Program-made: the position numbers and the translations under genes | Origin: CAYNWT01 sp964450955 | Lineage (GTDB): Bacteria > Planctomycetota > Planctomycetia > Planctomycetales > Planctomycetaceae | DNA: 64,000 nt | Assembly: GCA_964450955.1 (NCBI GenBank) | Contig: CAYVFI010000017.1 | Coordinates: 1-64,000, forward strand | Direction: 5' to 3' | The notes under the pieces: model-generated | Told to the model about the DNA's origin: nothing | Database searches by the model: none | The model's input: the letters and a program-made list of their open reading frames with translations, nothing else | Shown here: one piece after another, positions 7,872-17,053 of the stretch | How the letters are laid out: the number at the start of each line of letters is the position of its first letter | How positions within the stretch are numbered: position 1 is the stretch's first letter

Positions 7872-9173
7872 TTAGTCGTTGCGAAGCTTGAGGCTCATGT
7901 CTGCCAGGCGAGCTCGAATTTCGTTTAAGCTGGTCACGCCAAAGTTTCGGCTGGAAAGCAGCTCGTCCGGCGTTCGCTGGATCAACGCTCCAATCGTTGA
8001 GATGCCCAAACGGGTCATACACTTGCGGGCTCGGACTGACAGGTTCAGTTCGGCGACCGATGTGTTCATCAATGCCTGTTCTTCTGGTGACAGGTTCGCT
8101 TCGAACACAGGTTCGCGAGCGTGAACCTTGTGCATGTGCTGGCCAATGGACAGGTTATGAGCCGATAGCAGTTCGCGAATTTCGGTCAGCGATGTCTCAC
8201 CAAAGTTCTTGCCTGCCAGCAGTTCCTGTTCGCTGATTTCAGTCAGATCGCCCAGAGTCATGATGTTCATGGTCTCAAGGCAGTTGCGGCTACGCACAGA
8301 CAATTCGAAGTCGGTTACCGGTCGGCCCAGCAACTGCTTCATTCTCGCTTCCTGGCGAGCAGAGTCTTCGTCGTAGTACATGTCCTGCGTGGCTTCGATA
8401 TCTCGAAGGTACAGTCGAGCCCGTTCGTTAAGCGGATCGACGTCCAGGACTTTCTTGAAGCAGTACGCGGCTGCTTTGTAGTTTTCTCTGTCTTCGTACA
8501 GCAGACCAAGGTTCAAAATCGCACCGGTGTAGTGCGGTGGCTTGGACAGTGACTGTTCGTACAAGCGAATCGCTTCGTCGTCGTTGCCACGCAATGCGTT
8601 TTCGGCAGCCAGCCAGAAGAGAGCTCGTGAGTGATGCGGATCCATGTCGACGGCGCGTTCGAAGTATTCGACGGCTGTCAAAGCGTCACCGCGGTCGGCC
8701 CAGATACATCCCATCTGGAATGAATACTCTGCTCGAGATGCGGCCGATGAAGCGATGCTGCGAAGCACACCTTCGGCATCGTCAATGCGTCCGGTGGCTC
8801 GGATTGAACCAGCGCGGAGCAGGGTGCAATCGATGTTGTCGTGGCCAGCGGCAGCCGCTTGTTCGAACCGAGCGGCGGCGTCTTCGTGGCGATCCAAAGC
8901 AGTCAGGACCAGGGCGTGGTAGTAGATACCGACACCGTCAGACTTCACGTACTTCAGAAATTCGTCCGCTTCCTGATGTTCGGCCAGCAGGTAGTGGCAG
9001 ATGCCAACCTTAATCATCACGCCTTCAGGCGCGGTTTCAGACGGCTCAACTTCGTTCTTGCGAGTCTCCGCGCGGAATTCGATGACCTGTGGGCCGCAGA
9101 TGGCTTCACGAAGGAACTCGATTTGGGTGTTTGTTAGTGGTGGTGCCGCTTCCAGAATTTCAGCAACTGTCAC
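7872..9173 (-). CDS. TPR protein with two RNAP alpha-CTD domains
   Basis: The 433-residue protein has TPR-like helical repeats from about 55 to 260. Two copies of the RNA polymerase alpha C-terminal domain follow, at about 284-340 and 368-430. Each copy carries the L-S-V-R-x-R-x-C helix start and the N-F-G-x-T-S-L-x-E-I-R helix. Compared with the E. coli alpha-CTD, the DNA-contact Arg265, Gly296, Ser299 and Glu302 positions are kept in both copies; Asn268 is kept only in the first, and Lys298 is Thr in both. There is no alpha N-terminal domain, so this is not the polymerase subunit. The start is a GTG. Related proteins occur in planctomycetes. A role in transcription or as a DNA-binding scaffold is inferred. 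Confidence 0.82.
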   Translation of the reverse strand: MTVAEILEAAPPLTNTQIEFLREAICGPQVIEFRAETRKNEVEPSETAPEGVMIKVGICHYLLAEHQEADEFLKYVKSDGVGIYYHALVLTALDRHEDAAARFEQAAAAGHDNIDCTLLRAGSIRATGRIDDAEGVLRSIASSAASRAEYSFQMGCIWADRGDALTAVEYFERAVDMDPHHSRALFWLAAENALRGNDDEAIRLYEQSLSKPPHYTGAILNLGLLYEDRENYKAAAYCFKKVLDVDPLNERARLYLRDIEATQDMYYDEDSARQEARMKQLLGRPVTDFELSVRSRNCLETMNIMTLGDLTEISEQELLAGKNFGETSLTEIRELLSAHNLSIGQHMHKVHAREPVFEANLSPEEQALMNTSVAELNLSVRARKCMTRLGISTIGALIQRTPDELLSSRNFGVTSLNEIRARLADMSLKLRND

Positions 9174-9393
9174 AGTGCAATTCCCTTGTGGAGAGGAAAC
9201 TCGGATGGGGGACGCGAGCGCAGACCAAGCGCAGCAATACGTCCAGAGGGAAAAAGATTAAGCCGGAGACTGTAGCAGCCTCAACGACCGGAAACAATAA
9301 ACCTATGCCCCAGAATCGGCTAACTCGTTTGAGAGGCTTAGATTGTGGCTATTCCACCTGGTTTTGGGTCTGAGCACTCTGTTCCGGATGCCC

Positions 9394-10449
9394 TTATCGG
9401 GGGCTCTGAACTGCCGGTTTTTTGGCGTCAATCGCTGATTCCACACCGTTTGACAGCCAATCCAGAACCTGTCGGCCGTGATGATCGACTGCCTGGTCGT
9501 CGGTGCAGCGCTGGACAATATAACCCGGACGGGCCCGAACCTGATCGTAGATCCGAACGACGTACTCACCCAGAATCCCGATTCCCAGGGCGTTTAGCGA
9601 ACCGAAAAACGACGCACTCATGATGACTGATGTCCAGCCCGGCACAGCCAGACCGGTGACCACCTTGTGATACAGGCAGAACCCGGCGAACACGACAAAC
9701 ACGGCCGCCGACAATCCCGCGATACCGTAGAACATGGTTAGTGGGAACCGCGAGAACGAAAAGACTGCGGACTTGGCCAGGCGAAACAGACCTTTCAGCG
9801 AGACACGGGGGTTCTCGTCGTGGCGTTCCAGCCGTTCCACAATGACGCCGACTTGCTTGAATCCAACCCATCGGCGAAGGCCGGGGAAATAGCGATCGGT
9901 ATCTTTCAGCGCGATGATGGAATCGACGGCGCGGCGGTCCAGGAGACCGAAGTTGCCGGCGTCGTTGGGGATCGGTGTATCTGAGATCGCGTTAAGCAGG
10001 CGATAGAAACTGTAAAACAGAACTCGCTTCGGCAACGACTCTTTGCGTTTGGTGCGTTCTGCGAAAACGACGTCGGCTCCGTCACGCCATTGCTTTACGA
10101 AATCGACGATTGCTTTTGGGTCGTCTTGTAAGTCTGAATCCATGACAATCACAGCGTCGCCGCGAGCGTACTCAAGCCCGGCTTGAACAGCAGCTTGATG
10201 CCCAAAGTTGCGCGAGAAGTGAAGAACCTTCACGTGCCCATTGGCTTCGGCAATCTCATCCAGCAGTTCGCCGGAACCATCGGTCGACCCGTCGTTGATG
10301 AAAACGATTTCATAACGATCGGTGCACTTCACAATTGCGGCTTCAACCAGTTCGACCAGGCGCGTAAGAATCGCGCCTTCGTTGTACTGCGGCAGGACAA
10401 CGGAGATCAAACAGTCTTTGCCTCGTGCTGTGCGGGTCGGGGCAATCAT
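9394..10449 (-). CDS. GT2 glycosyltransferase, polyprenyl-phosphate type
   Basis: This 351-residue protein has an N-terminal GT-A domain of the DPM1/ArnC/GtrB type: V-V-L-P-Q-Y-N-E-G start, F-I-N-D-G-S-T-D-G-S, and the metal-binding D-S-D-L-Q-D-D (about 103-109). Two membrane helices near the C-terminus (about 230-255 and 265-290) anchor it. Such enzymes load a sugar onto polyprenyl phosphate for use outside the membrane. The start codon overlaps the stop of the methyltransferase by four bases (ATGA), so the two are translationally coupled. The sugar is unknown. Confidence 0.87.
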   Translation of the reverse strand: MIAPTRTARGKDCLISVVLPQYNEGAILTRLVELVEAAIVKCTDRYEIVFINDGSTDGSGELLDEIAEANGHVKVLHFSRNFGHQAAVQAGLEYARGDAVIVMDSDLQDDPKAIVDFVKQWRDGADVVFAERTKRKESLPKRVLFYSFYRLLNAISDTPIPNDAGNFGLLDRRAVDSIIALKDTDRYFPGLRRWVGFKQVGVIVERLERHDENPRVSLKGLFRLAKSAVFSFSRFPLTMFYGIAGLSAAVFVVFAGFCLYHKVVTGLAVPGWTSVIMSASFFGSLNALGIGILGEYVVRIYDQVRARPGYIVQRCTDDQAVDHHGRQVLDWLSNGVESAIDAKKPAVQSPR

Positions 10450-11177
10450 TTGGTGAAGACTCCGACCAGCGAGAGCCCGACAGGAACTCCGAACCGCTTC
10501 ATGACGCTGCGTTCGACACTGGCTGCTGTCAGCAGCGCTTGGTTCATGCCGGTGGAAACGCGGGGGAACTCAGGAGTCGATTCTGTTTCTTTTGGAAACA
10601 CTTTGTCCCATGTGCGAACGGCTAGTGCAGCCGGCAGGGTGAAGCTGTTCCATCTGTTCTGCCACGTCACGGTGAAGCCGGCGGCTTCGGCGTGTTCGCG
10701 GAGTTCATTGGCTGTGTAGCGTCGGTAGTGGCCGAGTTGTTCGTCCCATTTTCCGAACAGCCACTTGTAGGCCGGAACCGTCGCGACAACGCCGCCACCC
10801 GGTTCCAAAATTTCGTATGCGTTTTTCAGAACCGCCACAGGATCGGCCAGGTGTTCCAAGACATCCAGCAGCACGACAGCGCGGGTTGATTCTTTTTCCA
10901 GCGGCCATGGTTGGTGCAAGTCGTGCACATGACAGTCTTCCAAACCACGCTCGCGAGCGTGATCGACGGACTCCTGCATCACGTCGTAACCCGTGACGTG
11001 GTAGCCGGCTTCCTGAAACTCAAGCAGGTTGCGGGCGGAACCAATTCCACCTTCAACAATTCGGCCCGGAGGCGCGAAGTGCTTGTCGAGGAGAGACATG
11101 ACGAGATCTCGCTTGGCGACATGCCACCAGTACGAGTCTTCGAGTTCGACCAATTCGTCGAGGTGCTTAGGATCCAT
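10446..11177 (-). CDS. Class I SAM-dependent methyltransferase
   Basis: The 243-residue protein has the Rossmann motif I region I-V-E-G-G-I-G-S-A-R-N (about 39-49), in which the usual acidic-GxGxG is slightly altered, then motif II G-Y-D-V and the post-strand segment V-V-L-L-D-V-L-E-H-L-A-D-P. The L-x-P-G-G motif (E-P-G-G-G-V-V-A-T-V-P) is also present. This is the Ubi/Cyp-type methyltransferase 11/23 fold. It lies first in a two-gene unit with the GT2 enzyme, so a small sugar, lipid or prenyl-linked acceptor is plausible. Its substrate cannot be read from the sequence. Confidence 0.83.
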   Translation of the reverse strand: MDPKHLDELVELEDSYWWHVAKRDLVMSLLDKHFAPPGRIVEGGIGSARNLLEFQEAGYHVTGYDVMQESVDHARERGLEDCHVHDLHQPWPLEKESTRAVVLLDVLEHLADPVAVLKNAYEILEPGGGVVATVPAYKWLFGKWDEQLGHYRRYTANELREHAEAAGFTVTWQNRWNSFTLPAALAVRTWDKVFPKETESTPEFPRVSTGMNQALLTAASVERSVMKRFGVPVGLSLVGVFTK

Positions 11178-11367
11178 TTTGCGGCGAGCTCCAAGGGGGG
11201 ACCTGGCGTGTCCACGGGGCGCGGAGCACGATGTCGAACTCTAGGTCGCCGTTTCGGGAGTGACGCCAAAAACCACCACCGCCGCCCACTTTGTGCAACC
11301 TGCTTCACCCGACCTGTTTGGCGGTTCTGGTTGTGCGGGTTGGAATGCTTGTTTGGTTTTTGCGGAC

Positions 11368-14300
11368 CTACCAGTCGATATCGATTCGGGTGTGCACGCG
11401 GCTGGCGACGTCCATTAACCGTGGGTTTTTGTGTCGGAAGTTATCCAGCAGCGTTTCGATGGAGATGCCTTCGATCTCGCAAGTCACTGTCAGCTTTGTC
11501 TGTGTGTCGGTGGATTCGACAATGACGCAATCACCGAAGATTGCTTCTAGCTTCTTCTTCCACGGTTCGACTGGCGTATCGGCTGGCAAAACGGCAATGA
11601 CGCGTCGCCCCCCGCCAACGTTAAGCAGGCCTGGCTTTGCGGATTCCGGAAAGCTTCTGTTCGCGCGGTTCTCTGAACCTGTGCCGCCACCGTCGGTGTT
11701 TGCCAGAAGGTAGGCTTCTGCATCTCGTACCAGGACAGCAGTCGCGTCTTCAATAGAAGCATCCTGCTCCAACAGTCCTGCCAGGCAAAATTGGTTATTC
11801 GTCATCACGTGGTGATCGAATGCCTCAACCAACAGGTCGGGTTGCGAAGCCGGAACAGTGCCAGGTTTGATGAAGCCTGTTGCGAATCCACGCATCGAAG
11901 ACCGCAGTTCTGTCAGGTTGACAGCGGTGCTTCGAGCGGATTTCAGTGTGGCTCGAACATATTCCAGGAAGTAGTTGTAGATTGCTCGATAGAACCGCAC
12001 CACGCAGTATTGGTGGCAGCGAGTTTTGATTTCCTCTTCGGTCTGATCGTTACGTTTGATGGCCAGTTTCAGGTCATGGAAACTGCGATCGATTTCCGTC
12101 AGCAATCGTTCTGACGCGTTTGTGGCAGAATCCAATTGCGTTACGATTTCCATCGCTGCGGCAGAGGCTCCCACAAGCCGGCTTGGCTGGTCCAGTAAAG
12201 ACTTCAGGAAATCGCGAATCGCTTCGGATGCCTCAGTTGCGCTTTGCGGCATTGTTTTAGCGACGGAGCTCAGGATTTCGACCACGCTGTCCGCCTGGTT
12301 CTCGAAGTCAGAATCGACCATCGCGGCCAGTTCTTCGCAGGTTGGGAGATTGCCCCCACAGCTGGCCGTCATGCTGATCCATTTTGCTTTGGACCATGCT
12401 TCAATCTGTTTGCCCTGTTCGCCACGCAGGATGCTCATGATTCGGCCGGACAGCCGCGCTTCTGAAAGCGACAGTCTTTGCAGTAGTGCTCGCGATTCGC
12501 TTAGTTCGGCGGGAAGGGTGTCACCGTGGCCGCTCCACTTTTGAGCTAGTGCGTAACACAGGCTGCCAGCCGCTTCGCTAACGGTGTCGTACAACGAACC
12601 TTCGACCGCCGAGTATCCAATCGTTCGAAGCCCGTTGGCTCCCACAGCCTTAGACGTATCCATATCGCGCCAGTGATCTACGTGAGTTCGTTCAGTAGAT
12701 GCACTTGTGCGATAGATGTATTCCGCGACCTGATCGCCGCGTGTGGCGAACTCAGGGCTGGTCAGACTGTCTCCAAGTTGAATCACGTAGGTGTGATCGA
12801 ACGGGTTGGATTCTTCTAACCCCGGCGTGCGGTAGTGGCACAGTTCTTTCAGGCAGCTAATTGTGTTCGCTTCCTGAATATCACCGACTTCTCGTTGCGA
12901 ACTGGTGGCATGCACCAGGAAGCCGATGATGTTTGTCATTCCGATATCAAGATCCTGTAAAACGTCACGAATAATTCCGCCGACGTCCAGAATCGCTCCG
13001 CTACCAGTCCCGCCTGCAGTGGAACCGACAACGACAACGTCAAGACAACTGGCTTGAATTGGCAGGTTGATATCCTGTCGGGTCGCCACAATGGATTCGT
13101 CGGTTAAGGCGTGTTTGATGGTTGTTTGCAGACGGTTCCGAATAGCAGCTTCGTGATCCATCAGGGCCAGGCGTCCCAGCGGTCGAATACCTTCAACTTC
13201 GCCGGAACGAGGAAGGTTGAACAGCCATCTGCGACTGAGCCATTTCAGCTTCAGGTTTTCGTCAGCGCGGTATGCGGTGGAGGTTCGCAGTGGAATGCCA
13301 AGAAGTTCTGATTCACTTAGGCCAACCGTTTGCTGATCGCCAATGCGAGACGCAATCGCTTTGCGATCGGTGTCCAGATACAGCATGGGGAACGCAGTCG
13401 CCGGGCAGTCCCCGTGAGCGTCAACAAATCGCTTCCGGATTCCCTGCAGGGTTATGCCTCCAAGCCCGCCAACTCCGACATACAGCGTCGGCCGATACAT
13501 CGCTGTCTGCGTCGGCGGTGATGGTGGAAGCGGTTCTGTTTCGACCAACCGAAGTTCATCCGGAGCAGCCATGGATGCTGCGCTAAGTCGCTTGGTTGCC
13601 TGCGGTTCCAGTGGTGCTGCCTGTACCTTGGACCGAACGCGTGAATTGCGGCGCTTTGTTAACTCGTCAACGAACTGCCGGCAGTTTGGAAACCGCGCGT
13701 TTGGGTTCTTGGAAAGAGCTCGCGCGATAACGGGACGATCGATGGGTTGCAGCGATGAAAGATCCGGCGTGCTGCGCAGGTGCTGTGCCGTCAACTGCGC
13801 GGCGGTTCGGCCTGAGAACGGAGGAACTCCGGTCAGCATTGTTTGATACACGATTGCCAGACTGTACTGGTCGCTGGTTCGAGTTGGCTGGCCTTCAAAA
13901 ATTTCCGGCGGCGCGTAAAGCGGAGTGAACCCACCAACCAGTGACATGTTGGTGACGTTGACATCTTTCGCCAGACCAAAGTCTCCGACCTTGACGTGCT
14001 TGCCCTGCAGCAACAGGTTTTCAGGTTTGATGTCCAGGTGCTGCAAGCCGTGTTCTTCCAGCATGAAGTCCAAAGCGTCTGCAGAATCTCGCAGGTAGCC
14101 AAGCAGTTCTTCGCGAGGAACCCCGCGCTGTCCGTCTGCTCTGAGTGTCTGGAACCGTTTTTCAAGGCAGCCGTCGGCCAGTTCTGTCACGACGACCAGG
14201 CGTCCTTCGACAACCTGAATCCGTTCAATGCTAAGCAGAAACGGATGCCGCAGGTCGCGCATTCGTTCAAGCGACTTCAGTTCGGCGTCGGCCTGAGGTC

Positions 14301-14487
14301 CGTCCATTTTGCCGAACAGGATTTTGACCGCTTTGGCCAGTCCGCCAGGGCCAATGGCCTTCCACACTTCGCCATAGCCACCGACGCCCAGGCGGGATTC
14401 CAGCGTGTAACCGGGGATCTCGATTGGCTTTTGAACGGGCGTCTCGTTCTCGCGATCAATGACCTGAGTTGATTGTATTTCGGACAT
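11368..14487 (-). CDS. Ser/Thr kinase fused to tubulin-like domain
   Basis: The protein is about 1,039 residues. Residues about 25-280 form a Hanks-type kinase: glycine loop L-G-V-G-G-Y-G-E-V, Lys55, catalytic loop H-L-D-I-K-P-E-N (150-157), D-F-G (169-171) and Y-A-P-P-E. The HRD arginine is Leu, so it is a non-RD kinase. After a proline-rich linker, a tubulin/FtsZ-like GTPase domain begins near 333 with V-G-V-G-G-L-G-G and carries the signature A-G-G-T-G-S-G (491-497). The C-terminal 300 residues are mostly helical and end in a beta-rich segment. GGAG six bases before the ATG at 14487 fixes the start; a TTG four codons upstream lacks this. It is last in a four-gene operon. GTP-dependent assembly under kinase control is inferred. 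Confidence 0.87.
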   Translation of the reverse strand: MSEIQSTQVIDRENETPVQKPIEIPGYTLESRLGVGGYGEVWKAIGPGGLAKAVKILFGKMDGPQADAELKSLERMRDLRHPFLLSIERIQVVEGRLVVVTELADGCLEKRFQTLRADGQRGVPREELLGYLRDSADALDFMLEEHGLQHLDIKPENLLLQGKHVKVGDFGLAKDVNVTNMSLVGGFTPLYAPPEIFEGQPTRTSDQYSLAIVYQTMLTGVPPFSGRTAAQLTAQHLRSTPDLSSLQPIDRPVIARALSKNPNARFPNCRQFVDELTKRRNSRVRSKVQAAPLEPQATKRLSAASMAAPDELRLVETEPLPPSPPTQTAMYRPTLYVGVGGLGGITLQGIRKRFVDAHGDCPATAFPMLYLDTDRKAIASRIGDQQTVGLSESELLGIPLRTSTAYRADENLKLKWLSRRWLFNLPRSGEVEGIRPLGRLALMDHEAAIRNRLQTTIKHALTDESIVATRQDINLPIQASCLDVVVVGSTAGGTGSGAILDVGGIIRDVLQDLDIGMTNIIGFLVHATSSQREVGDIQEANTISCLKELCHYRTPGLEESNPFDHTYVIQLGDSLTSPEFATRGDQVAEYIYRTSASTERTHVDHWRDMDTSKAVGANGLRTIGYSAVEGSLYDTVSEAAGSLCYALAQKWSGHGDTLPAELSESRALLQRLSLSEARLSGRIMSILRGEQGKQIEAWSKAKWISMTASCGGNLPTCEELAAMVDSDFENQADSVVEILSSVAKTMPQSATEASEAIRDFLKSLLDQPSRLVGASAAAMEIVTQLDSATNASERLLTEIDRSFHDLKLAIKRNDQTEEEIKTRCHQYCVVRFYRAIYNYFLEYVRATLKSARSTAVNLTELRSSMRGFATGFIKPGTVPASQPDLLVEAFDHHVMTNNQFCLAGLLEQDASIEDATAVLVRDAEAYLLANTDGGGTGSENRANRSFPESAKPGLLNVGGGRRVIAVLPADTPVEPWKKKLEAIFGDCVIVESTDTQTKLTVTCEIEGISIETLLDNFRHKNPRLMDVASRVHTRIDIDW

Positions 14488-14508
14488 GATAAACTCCAAT
14501 GCACCCGA

Positions 14509-15858
14509 TTACTCGGGCGCAACACCGCTTGGGGATAGCTGTTTTGTTCGTACACGAGTGAAAAAGGTTCCCGCGACTTTGTCGAAGTAGTCGGGCACCA
14601 TTTCAAATGGCAGATCGTTGTAAGTGCAGTAGTTTCGAACCTGCTGCAGCAGGTCTCGAGCGTGACAACGGCGCAATGGTCGGTCGGCTGTTGAGTAGTA
14701 TTTCTTCAGCAGATGGTCGACGGCATCCGGGTCGTACGCGCATCCAATCTTGCCCGCTGCCAGCTGGAATAGATTGTGGAATTCGTCTTCGTCGGGATCG
14801 TCAATTTCGATTCGATACGGGATTCGACGCAAAAATGCTTCGTCGACAAGTTCGGACGGGTCCAGGTTGGTTGAGAAGATGATCAGTTGTTCGAAGGGAA
14901 CCTGAATCTTCTTGCCGGTCGAAAGTGTCAGGAAGTCGTGCCGATTCTCCAGCGGGATAATCCAGCGGTTTAGAAGGTCGGCGGGCGAAATTCGCTGACG
15001 GCCAAAGTCGTCGATCAACAGGCAGCCGCAGTTACTTTTCATCTGCAACGGGGCTTCGCTGATGTTGGATACCTGATCGTGACCGATCTCCAGTGAGTCC
15101 ATCGTTAGTTCGCCACCCACAACAACGGTCGGCCGTTTGACCAGCAACCATCGCTTATCATGCGCGCCGGATTCGTCGCTGGTTTTGTGATGGTAGGCGG
15201 GGTCGAACAGCGTGATGATTTCACGGCCCTCGATGATGGCATGAGGTAGCCAGATTTCCTGGCCAAAGCAGCCGGTGATTCTGTTAGCCAGTGTGGACTT
15301 TCCGTTTCCGGGCGAACCATACAGGAACATCCCGCTTGCTGAGTTCACTGCAGGACCCAACACGTCCAGCATTCGGGCGGAGACGGAGACATCGTGAAAC
15401 GCGTCCAGCAATTCACTGCGGCGGACGGGTTCGTCACCAATTGCCTGGGCTTCCACTGAAATGATGTAGTCATCCAGTGGCACGGGAGCCGGGCCGACGT
15501 AAGAACACTCAGCGTGATACACGCGTGCCTGCGAACGTCCTTCTTTGGACAACCCGTAGACATAATCGTTAAACCGGCCCGCGCCGACATGAGTCACCAG
15601 GCGTCGTTGTCTGATGCGTTCCAGTGCCGCTTCGATAACCGGGAATGGCAGGCACAGATCGCCAGCAGTTTGTCGGCCGGTCGCATTACCGCCGGCCAGC
15701 AGGTACTTACATACCAGCCCGTCGATGAACGGTTCTGTAAGCCCGATTTCGTGCAACGAACGTGGCTCTGTCGGCCAAAAGTGTTGACCGGAAAGAAGAG
15801 CGTTCAGCAACGATGGGTCACTGTAGCTTTGATTGATTGATGGTGAAGAGGTGGTCAT
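14509..15858 (-). CDS. AAA-type ATPase with winged-helix N-terminus
   Basis: The 449-residue protein has a helix-turn-helix-like N-terminal region (about 35-115; L-T-E-P-F-I-D-G-L-V...I-E-A-A-L-E-R-I-R). An AAA core follows: Walker A G-S-P-G-N-G-K-S (181-188), Walker B C-L-L-I-D-D-F-G (279-286), sensor-1 Asn331 in F-S-T-N-L-D-P, and an Arg pair (344-345) after E-A-F-L that fits an arginine finger. No transposase or helicase partner is seen. It ends 21 bases before the kinase-tubulin gene, so co-expression is near certain. It may remodel or load the tubulin-like partner; that is inference. Confidence 0.82.
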   Translation of the reverse strand: MTTSSPSINQSYSDPSLLNALLSGQHFWPTEPRSLHEIGLTEPFIDGLVCKYLLAGGNATGRQTAGDLCLPFPVIEAALERIRQRRLVTHVGAGRFNDYVYGLSKEGRSQARVYHAECSYVGPAPVPLDDYIISVEAQAIGDEPVRRSELLDAFHDVSVSARMLDVLGPAVNSASGMFLYGSPGNGKSTLANRITGCFGQEIWLPHAIIEGREIITLFDPAYHHKTSDESGAHDKRWLLVKRPTVVVGGELTMDSLEIGHDQVSNISEAPLQMKSNCGCLLIDDFGRQRISPADLLNRWIIPLENRHDFLTLSTGKKIQVPFEQLIIFSTNLDPSELVDEAFLRRIPYRIEIDDPDEDEFHNLFQLAAGKIGCAYDPDAVDHLLKKYYSTADRPLRRCHARDLLQQVRNYCTYNDLPFEMVPDYFDKVAGTFFTRVRTKQLSPSGVAPE

Positions 15859-15913
15859 CGGGTTGCATTCCGAGGGGGAAGGAACTTTGTCAACTGGCCA
15901 GAGAAATGCTGGT

Positions 15914-17053
15914 TTACTCTGGCAGCCAATGAGTCACGCGTTCCGGGCGACCGAACAGATAGCCCTGAGCCAGTTCGAACCCAAGTTCGAAACATGCAGC
16001 AGCTTCTGCTTCTGTTTCAATGCCTTCGGCCAATGGGATGACATCAAGATCGCGAGCAATATTCAGCAGTGACTGAATCGTCGATTTACGTTTATCAGAC
16101 GCTGTTGGCAGGCCCTGAATGATGTTGATGTCGAACTTCAAAACGTCCGGCGGGACTTCGGCAAGTTCCATCAGTCGAGCCTGGCCGGAGCCAAAGTCGT
16201 CGTAGGCCAAACCGATGTTGAGTTCGGTGAGTGCGTGTCGGAGTTCCTTAAGATACTGAGCCGATGTCACGGCCGACTCATGTACTTCAAGCACAATCGG
16301 CAACATCGGAAAACTGGACCGCAGGTGTTCCAGAGACTGCAGCAACTGGTCAGTGTTAAGTTCTGACGGATGGGTGTTGAGATAGTACTGCTTGTCCTCG
16401 CCCAAAAGGCCGGCGACCCTCAGTGCTTCAAACCGGCACACCTCACTCAAACGAGAAGTCGAAGCGCGTTGGGCCGCGACACGAAACATCTTGGCTGGCG
16501 TTTCCAACCCAACCAGTTGGCTTCGAGACAGGGCTTCGTACGCAATCAGCAGGCCGTCTTCCAAACGAACAATCGGTTGAAAGTCCGGACGGACAGCCGG
16601 GTTGTTGATAAGCTTGTCAAACTGAATCTGACCAAGCGCGTCGTCGGCGGTGTCTGTGGCGACTGTCTCTGTTACAGAGTCGTCTGATGACTGTTCGCGC
16701 AACGTGTACATGGCGTTGCCGAAGTGGATGATGTCGCCATTGCACAGGGCCGCGATACCCTGCAGTGGGCGGCCATTCAGCAACGTGCCGTTGGTGCTGT
16801 CCAGGTCGCGAACGAAGATGTCGTTATCCACGAGAACCAGTTCGGCGTGGTATCCGGACACTGTAGAATTCGCCAGCGTCAGGCTGTTCTCTGCGTTTCG
16901 ACCAACCGTGAATGGATGCCGAGCCAGCGAGACTCGCTGTGCGGACGCGGCTTCGTGAGGCCGTCCTTCCAGCATCCACTGCTTGGTTGCCGCAGCCAGC
17001 GGCGCGAAGACGTCCGGGACTGGTAGTCCAAAATCCTGAGTTTGGTTATTCAT
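15914..17053 (-). CDS. FHA-EAL protein, phosphothreonine reader and c-di-GMP phosphodiesterase
   Basis: The N-terminal FHA domain (about 45-118) has G-R (51-52), S-G-Y-H (66-69) and D-L-D-S-T-N-G-T...N-G (83-94), the residues used to bind phosphothreonine. An EAL domain follows (about 145-379) with E-A-L (173-175), L-E-V-H-E-S, D-D-F-G-S-G and A-E-G-I-E-T. After E-A-L the usual L-R-W is S-R-S, so activity is likely but not certain. The start overlaps the upstream GGDEF gene by four bases. The AAA gene starts 55 bases downstream. The FHA domain is a natural reader for the kinase of the same operon. Confidence 0.88.
   Translation of the reverse strand: MNNQTQDFGLPVPDVFAPLAAATKQWMLEGRPHEAASAQRVSLARHPFTVGRNAENSLTLANSTVSGYHAELVLVDNDIFVRDLDSTNGTLLNGRPLQGIAALCNGDIIHFGNAMYTLREQSSDDSVTETVATDTADDALGQIQFDKLINNPAVRPDFQPIVRLEDGLLIAYEALSRSQLVGLETPAKMFRVAAQRASTSRLSEVCRFEALRVAGLLGEDKQYYLNTHPSELNTDQLLQSLEHLRSSFPMLPIVLEVHESAVTSAQYLKELRHALTELNIGLAYDDFGSGQARLMELAEVPPDVLKFDINIIQGLPTASDKRKSTIQSLLNIARDLDVIPLAEGIETEAEAAACFELGFELAQGYLFGRPERVTHWLPE

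Noticed and set aside
7872..9173. rpoA, the polymerase alpha subunit
   Set aside because: The alpha N-terminal assembly domain is absent. TPR-like repeats take its place and the CTD is doubled.
11291..11713. 140-codon plus-strand frame opposite the end of the kinase-tubulin gene
   Set aside because: It is antisense to a strongly supported gene and has no motif.
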